A DNA stretch of 64,000 bases from Phycisphaerales bacterium (lineage in GTDB: Bacteria; Planctomycetota; Phycisphaerae; Phycisphaerales; UBA1924), in the NCBI GenBank assembly GCA_030149165.1, contig JASBRY010000009.1, forward strand, positions 1,302,001 to 1,366,000. The letters are read 5' to 3'. A program made the translations under genes and the position numbers. Shown here piece by piece: positions 27,591 through 35,942 of this stretch. Each line of letters opens with the position of its first letter. Position 1 is the stretch's first letter. The notes below the pieces were generated by a model. That model saw only the letters and a program-made list of their open reading frames with translations, had not been told where the DNA came from and did not search any database.

Positions 27591-28196
27591 ATGGATTCTA
27601 CTACGGTGCTAGTTGTAGCGAACATCTTTCTTGTGTTATGTACTGGTTTTATGGCTCTCGCAAGCTGGCGTGCGAATCAGATATCACGCAGGCACATAGA
27701 TTCAATTCTGAATCCAAATGTGATTGTGTTTTTTGAACGGACACCATCTGGAGAGGAAGTCGAATACTGTATTTCCATGCAGAATGTGGGAGCATCTCCT
27801 GCGTATGACATCTTGGCTGAACTACGACCCTTTGAAGAGGTTGTGGGTCAAGACGAGCTGCGAAGAGCATTGTCCACAATCTTGAAACAAAAAAAGAAAG
27901 TACTGATGCCAAGTGAAAAGGTGTCTTGGATGCCAACAGATCAAGTGTATCAGTCAGCGTGTGATGCTGAAACTGAACTACTGGTGAATATCAGATACAA
28001 AAGAAGTATTGAGAGCAGCAAATACACAACAACATCTTCGCTAATTTCGCCTTCTCATGATAAATACCAATTGCGGAATCCTCCTGGGGTCATGACTGAG
28101 ATGAAATGGCACGCTAATCAGATAATCTCTAGATTGGAGTGGATATCCAGCAGCATGCCAAGAGAACTGAAAATCAAGGAAGATGACCAAGCATGA
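27591..28196 (+). CDS. AT-rich gene for a membrane-anchored hypothetical protein
   Basis: 201 residues. One N-terminal helix ([20 protein letters not shown]) is followed by a soluble domain with [18 protein letters not shown] and [13 protein letters not shown], a beta-sandwich-like layout often seen behind a single helix in membrane proteins of unknown function. The base composition is clearly more AT-rich than the chaperone genes on both sides (for example the A-rich codons near 27885-27900), which suggests insertion or transfer. Its last four bases overlap the dnaJ start. Not recognised further. Confidence 0.65.
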   Translation: MDSTTVLVVANIFLVLCTGFMALASWRANQISRRHIDSILNPNVIVFFERTPSGEEVEYCISMQNVGASPAYDILAELRPFEEVVGQDELRRALSTILKQKKKVLMPSEKVSWMPTDQVYQSACDAETELLVNIRYKRSIESSKYTTTSSLISPSHDKYQLRNPPGVMTEMKWHANQIISRLEWISSSMPRELKIKEDDQA

Positions 28197-29350
28197 CGAC
28201 AACACGCGACTATTACGAGGTATTGGGGGTCGGCAAGTCCGCGGATGCGGATGAGATCAAGCGCGCGTATCGGCGTCTGGCGATGAAGCACCATCCGGAT
28301 AAGAATCCGGATGACAAGGAAGCGGAAGCGAAGTTCAAGGAAGCCGCGGAAGCGTATGAGGTGCTCAGCGACGACAATAAGCGAAAGATCTATGACCAGT
28401 ATGGGCATGATGGTCTGCGTGGTCAGGGGGCGGCGACGCACGACTTTAATCGGATGAATGTCGATGACATCTTCTCGATGTTCAACGACATTTTCGGCGG
28501 TGGGGGCGGCGGCTTCGGTGGTCAAGCACGCGGCGGACGGCGTGGTCCCGCTCGTGGGTATGACCTTGAGACGCAGGTCACGCTCACGCTTGAGGAAGTG
28601 CTCAAGGGGGTCTCGAAAGAGGTCGAGTTCACACGGATGGATGTCTGCGAGACTTGTACTGGATCGGGCGCCAAACCAGGCACGACACCTGAGCAGTGCT
28701 CGCAGTGTGGTGGTCAGGGGAAGGTCCAGCAAGCGGGGCTTGGTGGGATGTTCCGCATGGTGGTCGCGTGTCCGGCGTGCCGGGGTCGTGGGACGATCAT
28801 CAAGGAGAAGTGCGGCACCTGTCACGGACGCGGACGCGTCGGGAAGAAGCGTTCGTTGAGTGTGAAGATCCCTGCGGGTGTGCATCATGGACAAGCAGTG
28901 CGCGTGCAGGGTGAGGGTGAACCCCCTTCCATGGAACAGAGTCCCGATGGGACTGGGGTTCGTGGGGATCTGCATGTCGTTGTGCGTGTGAAGGATCATG
29001 ATCTGTTCGAGCGTGATGGGGATCATTTGCTGATGGAGATGCCTATCAGCTTTACACAGGCGTCGCTTGGCGCTGAGGTCGAGGTCCCAACGCTTGAGGG
29101 GTCGGAGAAACTGACGATCAAGAAGGGGACGCAATACGGCGAGCTCTTGCGGATCGAGGGGGCGGGGCTCCCGAATCTGCGAAGTGGTCGTCGCGGGGAT
29201 CTGGTTGTCGTGGTGAAGATCGAGACTCCGAAGAAGCTCACAAGTAAGCAGGAAGAGTTGCTGCGTGCGTTTGCGGAGACTGAGGACAAGGAAGTGAACC
29301 CTGAGAGTCACGGGTTCTTCAAGAAGATCACTGATTTCTTGGGTGGGTAA
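28193..29350 (+). CDS. dnaJ: Chaperone DnaJ, type I
   Basis: 385 residues with all four regions: the J domain ([25 protein letters not shown]), the Gly/Phe region ([17 protein letters not shown]), four zinc motifs ([32 protein letters not shown]) and the C-terminal client-binding domain. It stimulates DnaK ATPase and binds unfolded proteins. The ATG overlaps the previous stop (ATGA), which fixes the start. dnaK itself is not in the window. Confidence 0.97.
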   Translation: MTTTRDYYEVLGVGKSADADEIKRAYRRLAMKHHPDKNPDDKEAEAKFKEAAEAYEVLSDDNKRKIYDQYGHDGLRGQGAATHDFNRMNVDDIFSMFNDIFGGGGGGFGGQARGGRRGPARGYDLETQVTLTLEEVLKGVSKEVEFTRMDVCETCTGSGAKPGTTPEQCSQCGGQGKVQQAGLGGMFRMVVACPACRGRGTIIKEKCGTCHGRGRVGKKRSLSVKIPAGVHHGQAVRVQGEGEPPSMEQSPDGTGVRGDLHVVVRVKDHDLFERDGDHLLMEMPISFTQASLGAEVEVPTLEGSEKLTIKKGTQYGELLRIEGAGLPNLRSGRRGDLVVVVKIETPKKLTSKQEELLRAFAETEDKEVNPESHGFFKKITDFLGG

Positions 29351-29355
29351 ATGTG

Positions 29356-30030
29356 ATGGGTGATGACATGACCAACGATGTGCATGAGCATGAGATCGAG
29401 GATGTGAGCCGAGAGGAAGCGGAGGCGATCGAGCAGCAGGCGACTGAAGTTCCGTTTGATGCGGACAAGGCGGCGCGGCTTGAGACGATCCGTCAGATGG
29501 CGCTCAGCGGCGAGCTTGAGTACTCCGATGAGAGCGAAGAGATCGTCGAAGCGCTCATCGAGACCATCGGTCAGCGCGATGAGAACTTCGGTCGATTCCA
29601 ATCGATGGCGGCGGAGCATCAGAACTACCAACGGCGTGCGGCGATGAACGAGAACGAGGCACGGATCTCGGCGCGACAGGGTGTGGTGCAGGCGCTCATT
29701 CCGCTGCTGGATCACTTCGAGATGGCGCTGATGCAGGATCCGGAGAAGGTGTCCGCGAAGGATGTGATCGCTGGGGTCGAGATGATCCGGAGCGAGTTCG
29801 TGCGGATGCTCTCGGGATACGGCGTCAGCGCGATTGAACCCAAGGTGGGGGATGAGTTCGATCCTGGACCACATGCGGCGATGATGCAGCAATCGGCGGA
29901 GGGGGTTGAGCCGGGGCATATCTCGCTGGTGATGGGGATCGGGTACAAGCTCGGCGATCGTGTGATCCGTCCGGCAAAGGTCGGGGTCGCGCCGGATGAA
30001 TCGTCAGATAACGGCGAAGGTGAGGGCTGA
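29356..30030 (+). CDS. grpE: Nucleotide exchange factor GrpE
   Basis: 224 residues from the ATG at 29356; a GTG one codon earlier is possible. An acidic N-terminus leads to a long helix, then the GrpE core with FGRFQSMAAEHQNYQRRA, VVQALIPLLDHFEMAL and the C-terminal beta wing (GDEFDPGPHAAMMQQ, GYKLGDRVIRPAKVGV). It opens the DnaK nucleotide site. It follows dnaJ by five bases; the order dnaJ-grpE without dnaK is uncommon but known in some phyla. Confidence 0.94.
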   Translation: MGDDMTNDVHEHEIEDVSREEAEAIEQQATEVPFDADKAARLETIRQMALSGELEYSDESEEIVEALIETIGQRDENFGRFQSMAAEHQNYQRRAAMNENEARISARQGVVQALIPLLDHFEMALMQDPEKVSAKDVIAGVEMIRSEFVRMLSGYGVSAIEPKVGDEFDPGPHAAMMQQSAEGVEPGHISLVMGIGYKLGDRVIRPAKVGVAPDESSDNGEGEG

Positions 30031-30032
30031 AG

Positions 30033-30356
30033 ATGCCTACATACGACTACCGATGCAACGCGTGCGATCATGAGTTCGAGTTGTTCCAGTCGATGAGTGC
30101 TGGGGTGAAGAAGAAGTGTCCCGAGTGCGGGAAGATGGCGCTCGAACGGCTCATCGGGATCGGTGCGGCGGTGATGTTCAAGGGATCGGGGTTCTACGAG
30201 ACCGATTACCGCAGCGATTCGTACAAGAAGAGCGCGGAAGCGGACAAGAAGACCGCTGAACCCAAGACCGAAACGAAATCGGATACCAAGAAAGCAGACG
30301 CCAAACCCGCTGCGAAGAAGACGAAGACTGAAACGAAAACTGGAAGCAAGGCATGA
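30033..30356 (+). CDS. FmdB-family zinc-ribbon protein with lysine-rich tail
   Basis: 107 residues. The N-terminal MPTYDYRCNACDHEFELFQ and CPECGKMALERLIG are the FmdB/CxxC_CxxC_SSSS ribbon, with a short tail into GAAVMFKGSGFYETDY. The last third is a Lys/Thr/Glu/Ala repeat (KKADAKPAAKKTKTETK), probably disordered and able to bind nucleic acid. FmdB-like proteins are regulatory in formamidase clusters, but most members are unassigned. It follows grpE by two bases and overlaps acpS by four. Confidence 0.85.
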   Translation: MPTYDYRCNACDHEFELFQSMSAGVKKKCPECGKMALERLIGIGAAVMFKGSGFYETDYRSDSYKKSAEADKKTAEPKTETKSDTKKADAKPAAKKTKTETKTGSKA

Positions 30357-30757
30357 GTGAGGTCCGCCGTGGCATCATTGGTCATGGTGTGGACATCGTT
30401 GAGGTGTCTCGGATTGCACAGTCGCTTGAGAAGCATCAAGAGTCTTTCCTGACGAAGTGTTTTACAAAGCAGGAAGTGATTGATTCGGGGGATTCATCGC
30501 GTCGCGTGGAACATCTCGCGGTTCGGTTCGCGGCGAAAGAAGCGGCACTCAAAGCGATTGGCACTGGATGGAGTCAGGGGATTGGGTGGACGGATGTTGA
30601 GGTCGTTCGCCTGGATTCTGGGAAGCCTGAGTTGAGGGTGACTGGGAAAGCGGCTGAGATCGCCGGATCGATGGGGATTGATCGGTGGTTTGTGTCGCTT
30701 TCGCATACCAAGTCCGACGCGATCGCTTCGGTCATCGCTGAGGGGGTGATCTCGTGA
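30353..30757 (+). CDS. acpS: Holo-[acyl-carrier-protein] synthase
   Basis: 134 residues. GIIGHGVDIVEVSRI holds the metal-binding Asp, and RFAAKEAALKAIGTGW the second acidic site of AcpS. It attaches 4'-phosphopantetheine from CoA to acyl carrier protein, which is needed for fatty-acid synthesis. Its start overlaps the FmdB stop and its stop overlaps the start of the propeller gene, so all three are translated as one coupled unit behind the chaperone genes. Confidence 0.95.
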   Translation: MSEVRRGIIGHGVDIVEVSRIAQSLEKHQESFLTKCFTKQEVIDSGDSSRRVEHLAVRFAAKEAALKAIGTGWSQGIGWTDVEVVRLDSGKPELRVTGKAAEIAGSMGIDRWFVSLSHTKSDAIASVIAEGVIS

Positions 30758-31683
30758 CGCTCCCGAAGGTACTGATGACGGATGTGATCCGATCGAGCGA
30801 GCAGGGGGATTCCCACGGCGGGGCGTATCTGATCGATCTCGAATCGAAGTCGTTTGAGCAGGTTCTGGACTGGAATCGAGTCGATATCGACTGGGAAGGC
30901 CGCGGGATGGGACGCGGGCTGCGCGGGATTTGCTTTGTTGGTGATGAGATCTATATTGCTGCGTCTGATGAGCTGTTCGTGTTCGATCGGGATTGGAACA
31001 TCGTCCGATCGCACAAATGCAAGTTCTTGCACCACTGTCACGAGATCTCGTATGACGGCGAACGATTCATTTACCTGACCTCGACGAGCTATGACTCGGT
31101 GCTCCGCTTTGATGCGGAGTCGGGAGTATTTGATCGGGCGTGGTGCTTCGGTGTGGATAAAGGTAGGATAAGAGCGAAGGCATACGATCCAAATGGTGAA
31201 TTTGGTCCTCCACTGAAGGACAACTTGCATTTGAATCAGGTGATCGTCAGTGGGGGCGTGGTATACATCTCGGCGCTGCTGCTTGGGGTCATGTGGATGA
31301 TTGATCCTCAGACAGATCGAGCAGCAGTTCATGCTCAGATTCCGGTGAAGACGCATAACTGCCAGCCCCTAGAAGGTGGGCTCATCCTGATGAACTCGAC
31401 GGGCGAGGATAGTGTCGCGATCACCGATCGGCGTGGCAAGATCCAGAAGCGGTTCGCGTATCCGGTCTATGAAGACTCGTTGGTTGAACATTCGAGTCTT
31501 CCTGAAGACTTTGCGCGGCAGGGTTTCGGGAGAGGGCTCTGTGTTGATGGTGGTTTGATCGTTGCTGGATCCTCGCCTGGCACGGTGAGCGCGTTTGATC
31601 GCAAGTCGGGCGAGCTTGTTGCATCGGTCAATGTATCGATGGACATCCGCAATGCGCCGCACGGGCTTGAGATCTGGCCTTAG
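30754..31683 (+). CDS. Beta-propeller protein of unknown function
   Basis: 309 residues. The GTG start overlaps the acpS stop (GTGA). Regular blade-like repeats are visible: GRGLRGICFVGDEIYIAASD, HHCHEISYDGERFIYLTSTSYDSVLRFD, LHLNQVIVSGGVVYISAL and VDGGLIVAGSSPGTVSAFDR. No signal peptide, so it is cytoplasmic. The pattern of His-rich HHCHEI and HLNQV at blade starts suggests a metal or substrate site at the central pore, similar to DUF4915-type propellers. No enzymatic function can be named. Confidence 0.75.
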   Translation: MTLPKVLMTDVIRSSEQGDSHGGAYLIDLESKSFEQVLDWNRVDIDWEGRGMGRGLRGICFVGDEIYIAASDELFVFDRDWNIVRSHKCKFLHHCHEISYDGERFIYLTSTSYDSVLRFDAESGVFDRAWCFGVDKGRIRAKAYDPNGEFGPPLKDNLHLNQVIVSGGVVYISALLLGVMWMIDPQTDRAAVHAQIPVKTHNCQPLEGGLILMNSTGEDSVAITDRRGKIQKRFAYPVYEDSLVEHSSLPEDFARQGFGRGLCVDGGLIVAGSSPGTVSAFDRKSGELVASVNVSMDIRNAPHGLEIWP

Positions 31684-31750
31684 TAAACTGTCTCCCTGTT
31701 GCCAAAGCGTGGGCTTGCGAGTAGTCTGCGTGGATGGACAGGAGTTGTGT

Positions 31751-33232
31751 ATGAATCTAGGGCTTGCGTTGACCTGGTCGTTCCTTAAGCGAGCAGGCCG
31801 GGTGCTGATTGAAGATGATTCGCGGGCATATCGAGGAGTCGATCTGCTTGTCGCGGGATCTCATATCGCGGATGTCGTTGATACGCTGGCATCATCCTCG
31901 CGTGTAGGCATCTTGGTCCCGACATCTGGTGCATTCGCAGCCGCGTCGTATGGGGTTTGGCTGAGCGGTAAGACCATTGTCCCATTGAACTATCTGAGTG
32001 AGCAGGAGACGCTGGATTACATTGTCGAAGATTCTGGATGCGACCTGATCCTCGCTTCACGAAGACTGGTCGATCATCTCGGGTTTGTTCCCGAATGTAA
32101 GCGTGTGGTCTATCTCGAGGATATGAACTTCAGATCGATGCCGAGTCCTCGGCTGCCGAAGTTTGTTGGATGCGAGCAACTCGCGGTGGTGTTGTATACC
32201 TCGGGGACTTCGGGGAAGCCTAAGGGCGTGATGCTGACGCACTCAAATATGCTGAGCAATGTGAAGCAGGTGCATGCACATACGGCGATTCAGTCTGGTG
32301 ATGTGTTCTTGGGTGTTCTGCCGCAGTTCCATTCATTCGGGATCACAGCATTGACTTTGCTACCACTGCTGTTCGGGTGCAAGGTGGTGTACTCCGCTCG
32401 GTTTGTACCTAAGCGAGTGATTGAAGCGATCCAGGAACATGGAGCGACGATCTATGTTGGCATCCCTTCGATGTACAACGCGTTGATGACTGTGAAGAGT
32501 GCGAAAGCTGATTCGTTCAAGACGATTCGGCTGGCATTGAGTGGTGGTGAGCCATTGCCTCGGGATGTCTCGGATCGGTTCTTTGAGCGATTTGGGGTAC
32601 GGATCTGTGAGGGGTATGGGATGACAGAGACCGCTCCGGTCACCAATGTGATGCTCCCTGACGAGCATCACAAGTTGGGGGCTGTGGGACGAGCGCTGCC
32701 GGGGGTGGTCCAGCGTGTGGTTGATCCTGAGACGGGGCGTGAACTGGGCGCGAATGTGGATGGGGAGCTGCGTATCGGTGGTCCGAATGTCATGCAGGGT
32801 TACCTGAATCTTCCAGAACTCACGGCAGAGGTGTTCGACGAGTATGGACACCTCAAGACCGGAGACATGGCACAGATCGATGAGGATGGGTTCTTGTCGA
32901 TCACCGGACGGATCAAGGAGATGCTGATCGTGGGGGGTGAGAATGTCTTCCCTCGTGAGATCGAGGAGGTGCTCAATGCTCATCCGGCGGTCGCCGCTTC
33001 GGGGGTGGTTGGGCAGAAAGATCCGATGCGTGGTGAAGTCCCTGTGGGGTATGTCGAGCTTGAAGAGGGGGCATCGGTTGAGGATGATGAGCTGGTCCGT
33101 TGGTGCCGAGAGCGTTTGGCGGGATACAAAGTCCCACGGCGTGTGGTGGTGCTTGATGAGATGCCTAGGAATCCGACGGGGAAGGTGCTTCGACGAGCGC
33201 TTTCAGAGATGCTTTCCAAAGAGATGGCCTAG
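31751..33232 (+). CDS. AMP-dependent acyl ligase (acyl-CoA or acyl-ACP synthetase)
   Basis: 493 residues from the ATG at 31751, which has GGAG six bases before it; the frame is open upstream inside the propeller gene. ANL-superfamily motifs: LYTSGTSGKPKGVMLTHSN near residue 150, EGYGMTE near 288, GDMAQIDEDGFLSITGR and IVGGENVFPREIE, and the final catalytic lysine in NPTGKVLRRAL near 478. It activates a carboxylic, probably fatty, acid as AMP ester before transfer to CoA or ACP. The acyltransferase domain of Aas is absent. The nearby acpS would suit an ACP acceptor; this is inference. Confidence 0.88.
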   Translation: MNLGLALTWSFLKRAGRVLIEDDSRAYRGVDLLVAGSHIADVVDTLASSSRVGILVPTSGAFAAASYGVWLSGKTIVPLNYLSEQETLDYIVEDSGCDLILASRRLVDHLGFVPECKRVVYLEDMNFRSMPSPRLPKFVGCEQLAVVLYTSGTSGKPKGVMLTHSNMLSNVKQVHAHTAIQSGDVFLGVLPQFHSFGITALTLLPLLFGCKVVYSARFVPKRVIEAIQEHGATIYVGIPSMYNALMTVKSAKADSFKTIRLALSGGEPLPRDVSDRFFERFGVRICEGYGMTETAPVTNVMLPDEHHKLGAVGRALPGVVQRVVDPETGRELGANVDGELRIGGPNVMQGYLNLPELTAEVFDEYGHLKTGDMAQIDEDGFLSITGRIKEMLIVGGENVFPREIEEVLNAHPAVAASGVVGQKDPMRGEVPVGYVELEEGASVEDDELVRWCRERLAGYKVPRRVVVLDEMPRNPTGKVLRRALSEMLSKEMA

Positions 33233-33292
33233 AGTCATTCATCGCGGCGACTGCTGCATGAATCACACCCATCAACACGCTCGGAGACTGGA

Positions 33293-33937
33293 ATGGAACT
33301 GTACATCGACACGGCGAATCTCGATGAAATCAAGGAAGCACACGACCTTGGGGTCCTTGATGGCGTGACGACGAATCCGTCGCTGATCGCGAAGGAAGGG
33401 ATCGACTACGGCAAGCGCCTTGAGGAAATCTGCAACGTGGTTTCCGGGCCGGTCTCTGCGGAAGTGATCGCTGTTGAGTACAACGAAATGGTGACTGAGG
33501 GCAAGATGCGAGCCGGCATCGCGGACAATATCGTGGTCAAGCTTCCAGTCACTGTTGATGGTCTCAAAGCGTGCAAAGCGCTGAGTGACGAGGGTATCCG
33601 GACCAACATGACGCTCTGCTTCCAGTCGATGCAAGCAATGATGGTTGCGAAGGCTGGTGCGTACCTGATCTCACCGTTCATTGGTCGGCTTGATGACATC
33701 TCTCAAGACGGGACAGAGTTGATCTCACAGATCCGCACAATCTACGACAACTACGGCTTTGACACCAAGATCCTCGCGGCTTCGATCCGTCATCCGAAGC
33801 ACATGCTCGAGTGTGCGCTCATTGGTGCGGATGTCGCGACGGTTCCATTGAAGGTGATCAAGCAGCTCATGCAGCATCCACTGACTGACAATGGATTGAA
33901 GAAGTTCCTTGAGGATTACAACAAGGCGTTTGCTTAA
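33293..33937 (+). CDS. Transaldolase/fructose-6-phosphate aldolase family (TalC/MipB)
   Basis: 214 residues, the short subfamily. [29 protein letters not shown], the Schiff-base Lys near residue 83 in [32 protein letters not shown] and [23 protein letters not shown] are all typical. It transfers a dihydroxyacetone unit in the non-oxidative pentose phosphate pathway or cleaves fructose-6-phosphate. The subfamily alone does not decide between the two activities. Confidence 0.93.
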   Translation: MELYIDTANLDEIKEAHDLGVLDGVTTNPSLIAKEGIDYGKRLEEICNVVSGPVSAEVIAVEYNEMVTEGKMRAGIADNIVVKLPVTVDGLKACKALSDEGIRTNMTLCFQSMQAMMVAKAGAYLISPFIGRLDDISQDGTELISQIRTIYDNYGFDTKILAASIRHPKHMLECALIGADVATVPLKVIKQLMQHPLTDNGLKKFLEDYNKAFA

Positions 33938-33951
33938 ACAGCAACTCTGCT

Positions 33952-34416
33952 TTACTCGCTGACCTCGAATAAAAACTCGATTTCCACGGGCACATTACGC
34001 GGGAGCGAAGCGACGCCAACCGCGGCTCGCGCGTGCTGTCCGATTTCTTGTCCGAATATCTCGACGAGGAGATCGGAGCAGCCGTTGGCGATTTGAGGTT
34101 GTGCTCCGAAGTCGGGAGCGGCGGCAACGAAGACTCCGACCTTCACCACTTTGGTGACCTTGTCTAGACTGCCGATCGCTGCGGTCAGGGCGGCGAGTGC
34201 ATTGAGTGTGCATTGTCTAGCGCACTTGACCGCTGTCGCTTCGTCCACTGAGGTCGGGACGATCCCGGTCGCGATGAGTTCGCCTTCGCTGATTGGGATT
34301 TGTCCTGAGATGTGGATAAGGGATCCGGTTTGGCGGGTCGGGACATAGGACGCGAGGGGTTTGGTGGCTTGGGGGAGGGTGATCCCGAGATCGCTAAGGC
34401 GTTGAGAAATGGACAT
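33952..34416 (-). CDS. RidA-family (YjgF/YER057c/UK114) protein, long type
   Basis: 154 residues, about 25 more than canonical RidA, with an added N-terminal segment. GSLIHISGQIPISEGELIATG, CARQCTLNALAALTAAIGSLD, VKVGVFVAA and ARAAVGVASLPRNVPVEIEF give the chorismate-mutase-like trimer fold; the Arg of ARAAVGV is the one that binds the imine acid in RidA. Members of the long subgroup may lack imine deaminase activity. It is convergent with the transaldolase gene, 14 bases apart. Confidence 0.88.
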   Translation of the reverse strand: MSISQRLSDLGITLPQATKPLASYVPTRQTGSLIHISGQIPISEGELIATGIVPTSVDEATAVKCARQCTLNALAALTAAIGSLDKVTKVVKVGVFVAAAPDFGAQPQIANGCSDLLVEIFGQEIGQHARAAVGVASLPRNVPVEIEFLFEVSE

Positions 34417-34519
34417 TTGAGGATCTTTCGTGAGGCTTACCCCGGAATTGTGAGAATCTGAGGCTCTCTGGCGGGGTGCTGTTTGGGGTTTGTGGAACCG
34501 ACAGTGCTTGTCTGGCGTA

Positions 34520-34528
34520 TGGTATTAT
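34520..34528 (+). promoter_or_regulatory. Possible extended -10 promoter for the second pseudopilin gene
   Basis: TG, one base, then TATTAT (34523-34528) matches the extended -10 pattern. No good -35 was found at the proper distance, which is common for this promoter class. Confidence 0.3.
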
Positions 34529-34740
34529 CGTACAGTTGTATTGGCGAATGTGATTCGGCAAAGACGCATATCGCACTCTTTTGGGCAGTAGCCCGTTCAT
34601 GATTCCAGCCGAATCGCACGAAGCCGACATTTCGGCCCCTGTGTCCACCGGGCGAGTTGCGTGGACGCTCGTGCGTTTCGGTCGTGTGACCGATCCGCGT
34701 CACAAACCTGCTGATCAAGCTCGAACGCTTGTTCGGCGAT

Positions 34741-34757
34741 GTCTGGATAATCCAGAC
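34741..34757 (+). promoter_or_regulatory. Perfect inverted repeat before the pseudopilin ribosome binding site
   Basis: GTCTGGAT and ATCCAGAC flank a single A. In RNA it makes a 6-bp hairpin that ends six bases before GGAG. It could act at the level of translation or be an operator. Confidence 0.4.
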
Positions 34758-34774
34758 AGAAATGGAGTCATGTC

Positions 34775-35839
<1,065 letters not shown>

Positions 35840-35890
35840 TCTTTCTGATCCGGTCAGTGTCATTCACTGATGGCTGATCTGTATACTGAA

Positions 35891-35918
35891 CCCGCAGCCT
35901 TTCCGGCTGCGGGTTTTT
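35891..35918 (+). terminator. Rho-independent terminator of the pseudopilin gene
   Basis: CCCGCAGCC (35891-35899) and GGCTGCGGG (35905-35913) form a perfect 9-bp stem with a 5-base loop, followed by five T. Confidence 0.95.
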
Positions 35919-35942
35919 CTATGGATGGAAGGTACTCGCCCT

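Larger units (their letters stand above)
34417..34774. other. Spacer between ridA and the second pseudopilin gene
   Basis: 358 bases between divergent genes. It holds an extended -10-like TGG-TATTAT at 34520-34528 on the plus strand, a GCCGA/TCGGC pair in the leader, an inverted repeat at 34741-34757, and the ribosome binding site GGAG at 34763-34766. The leader would be about 240 bases long. Confidence 0.55.
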
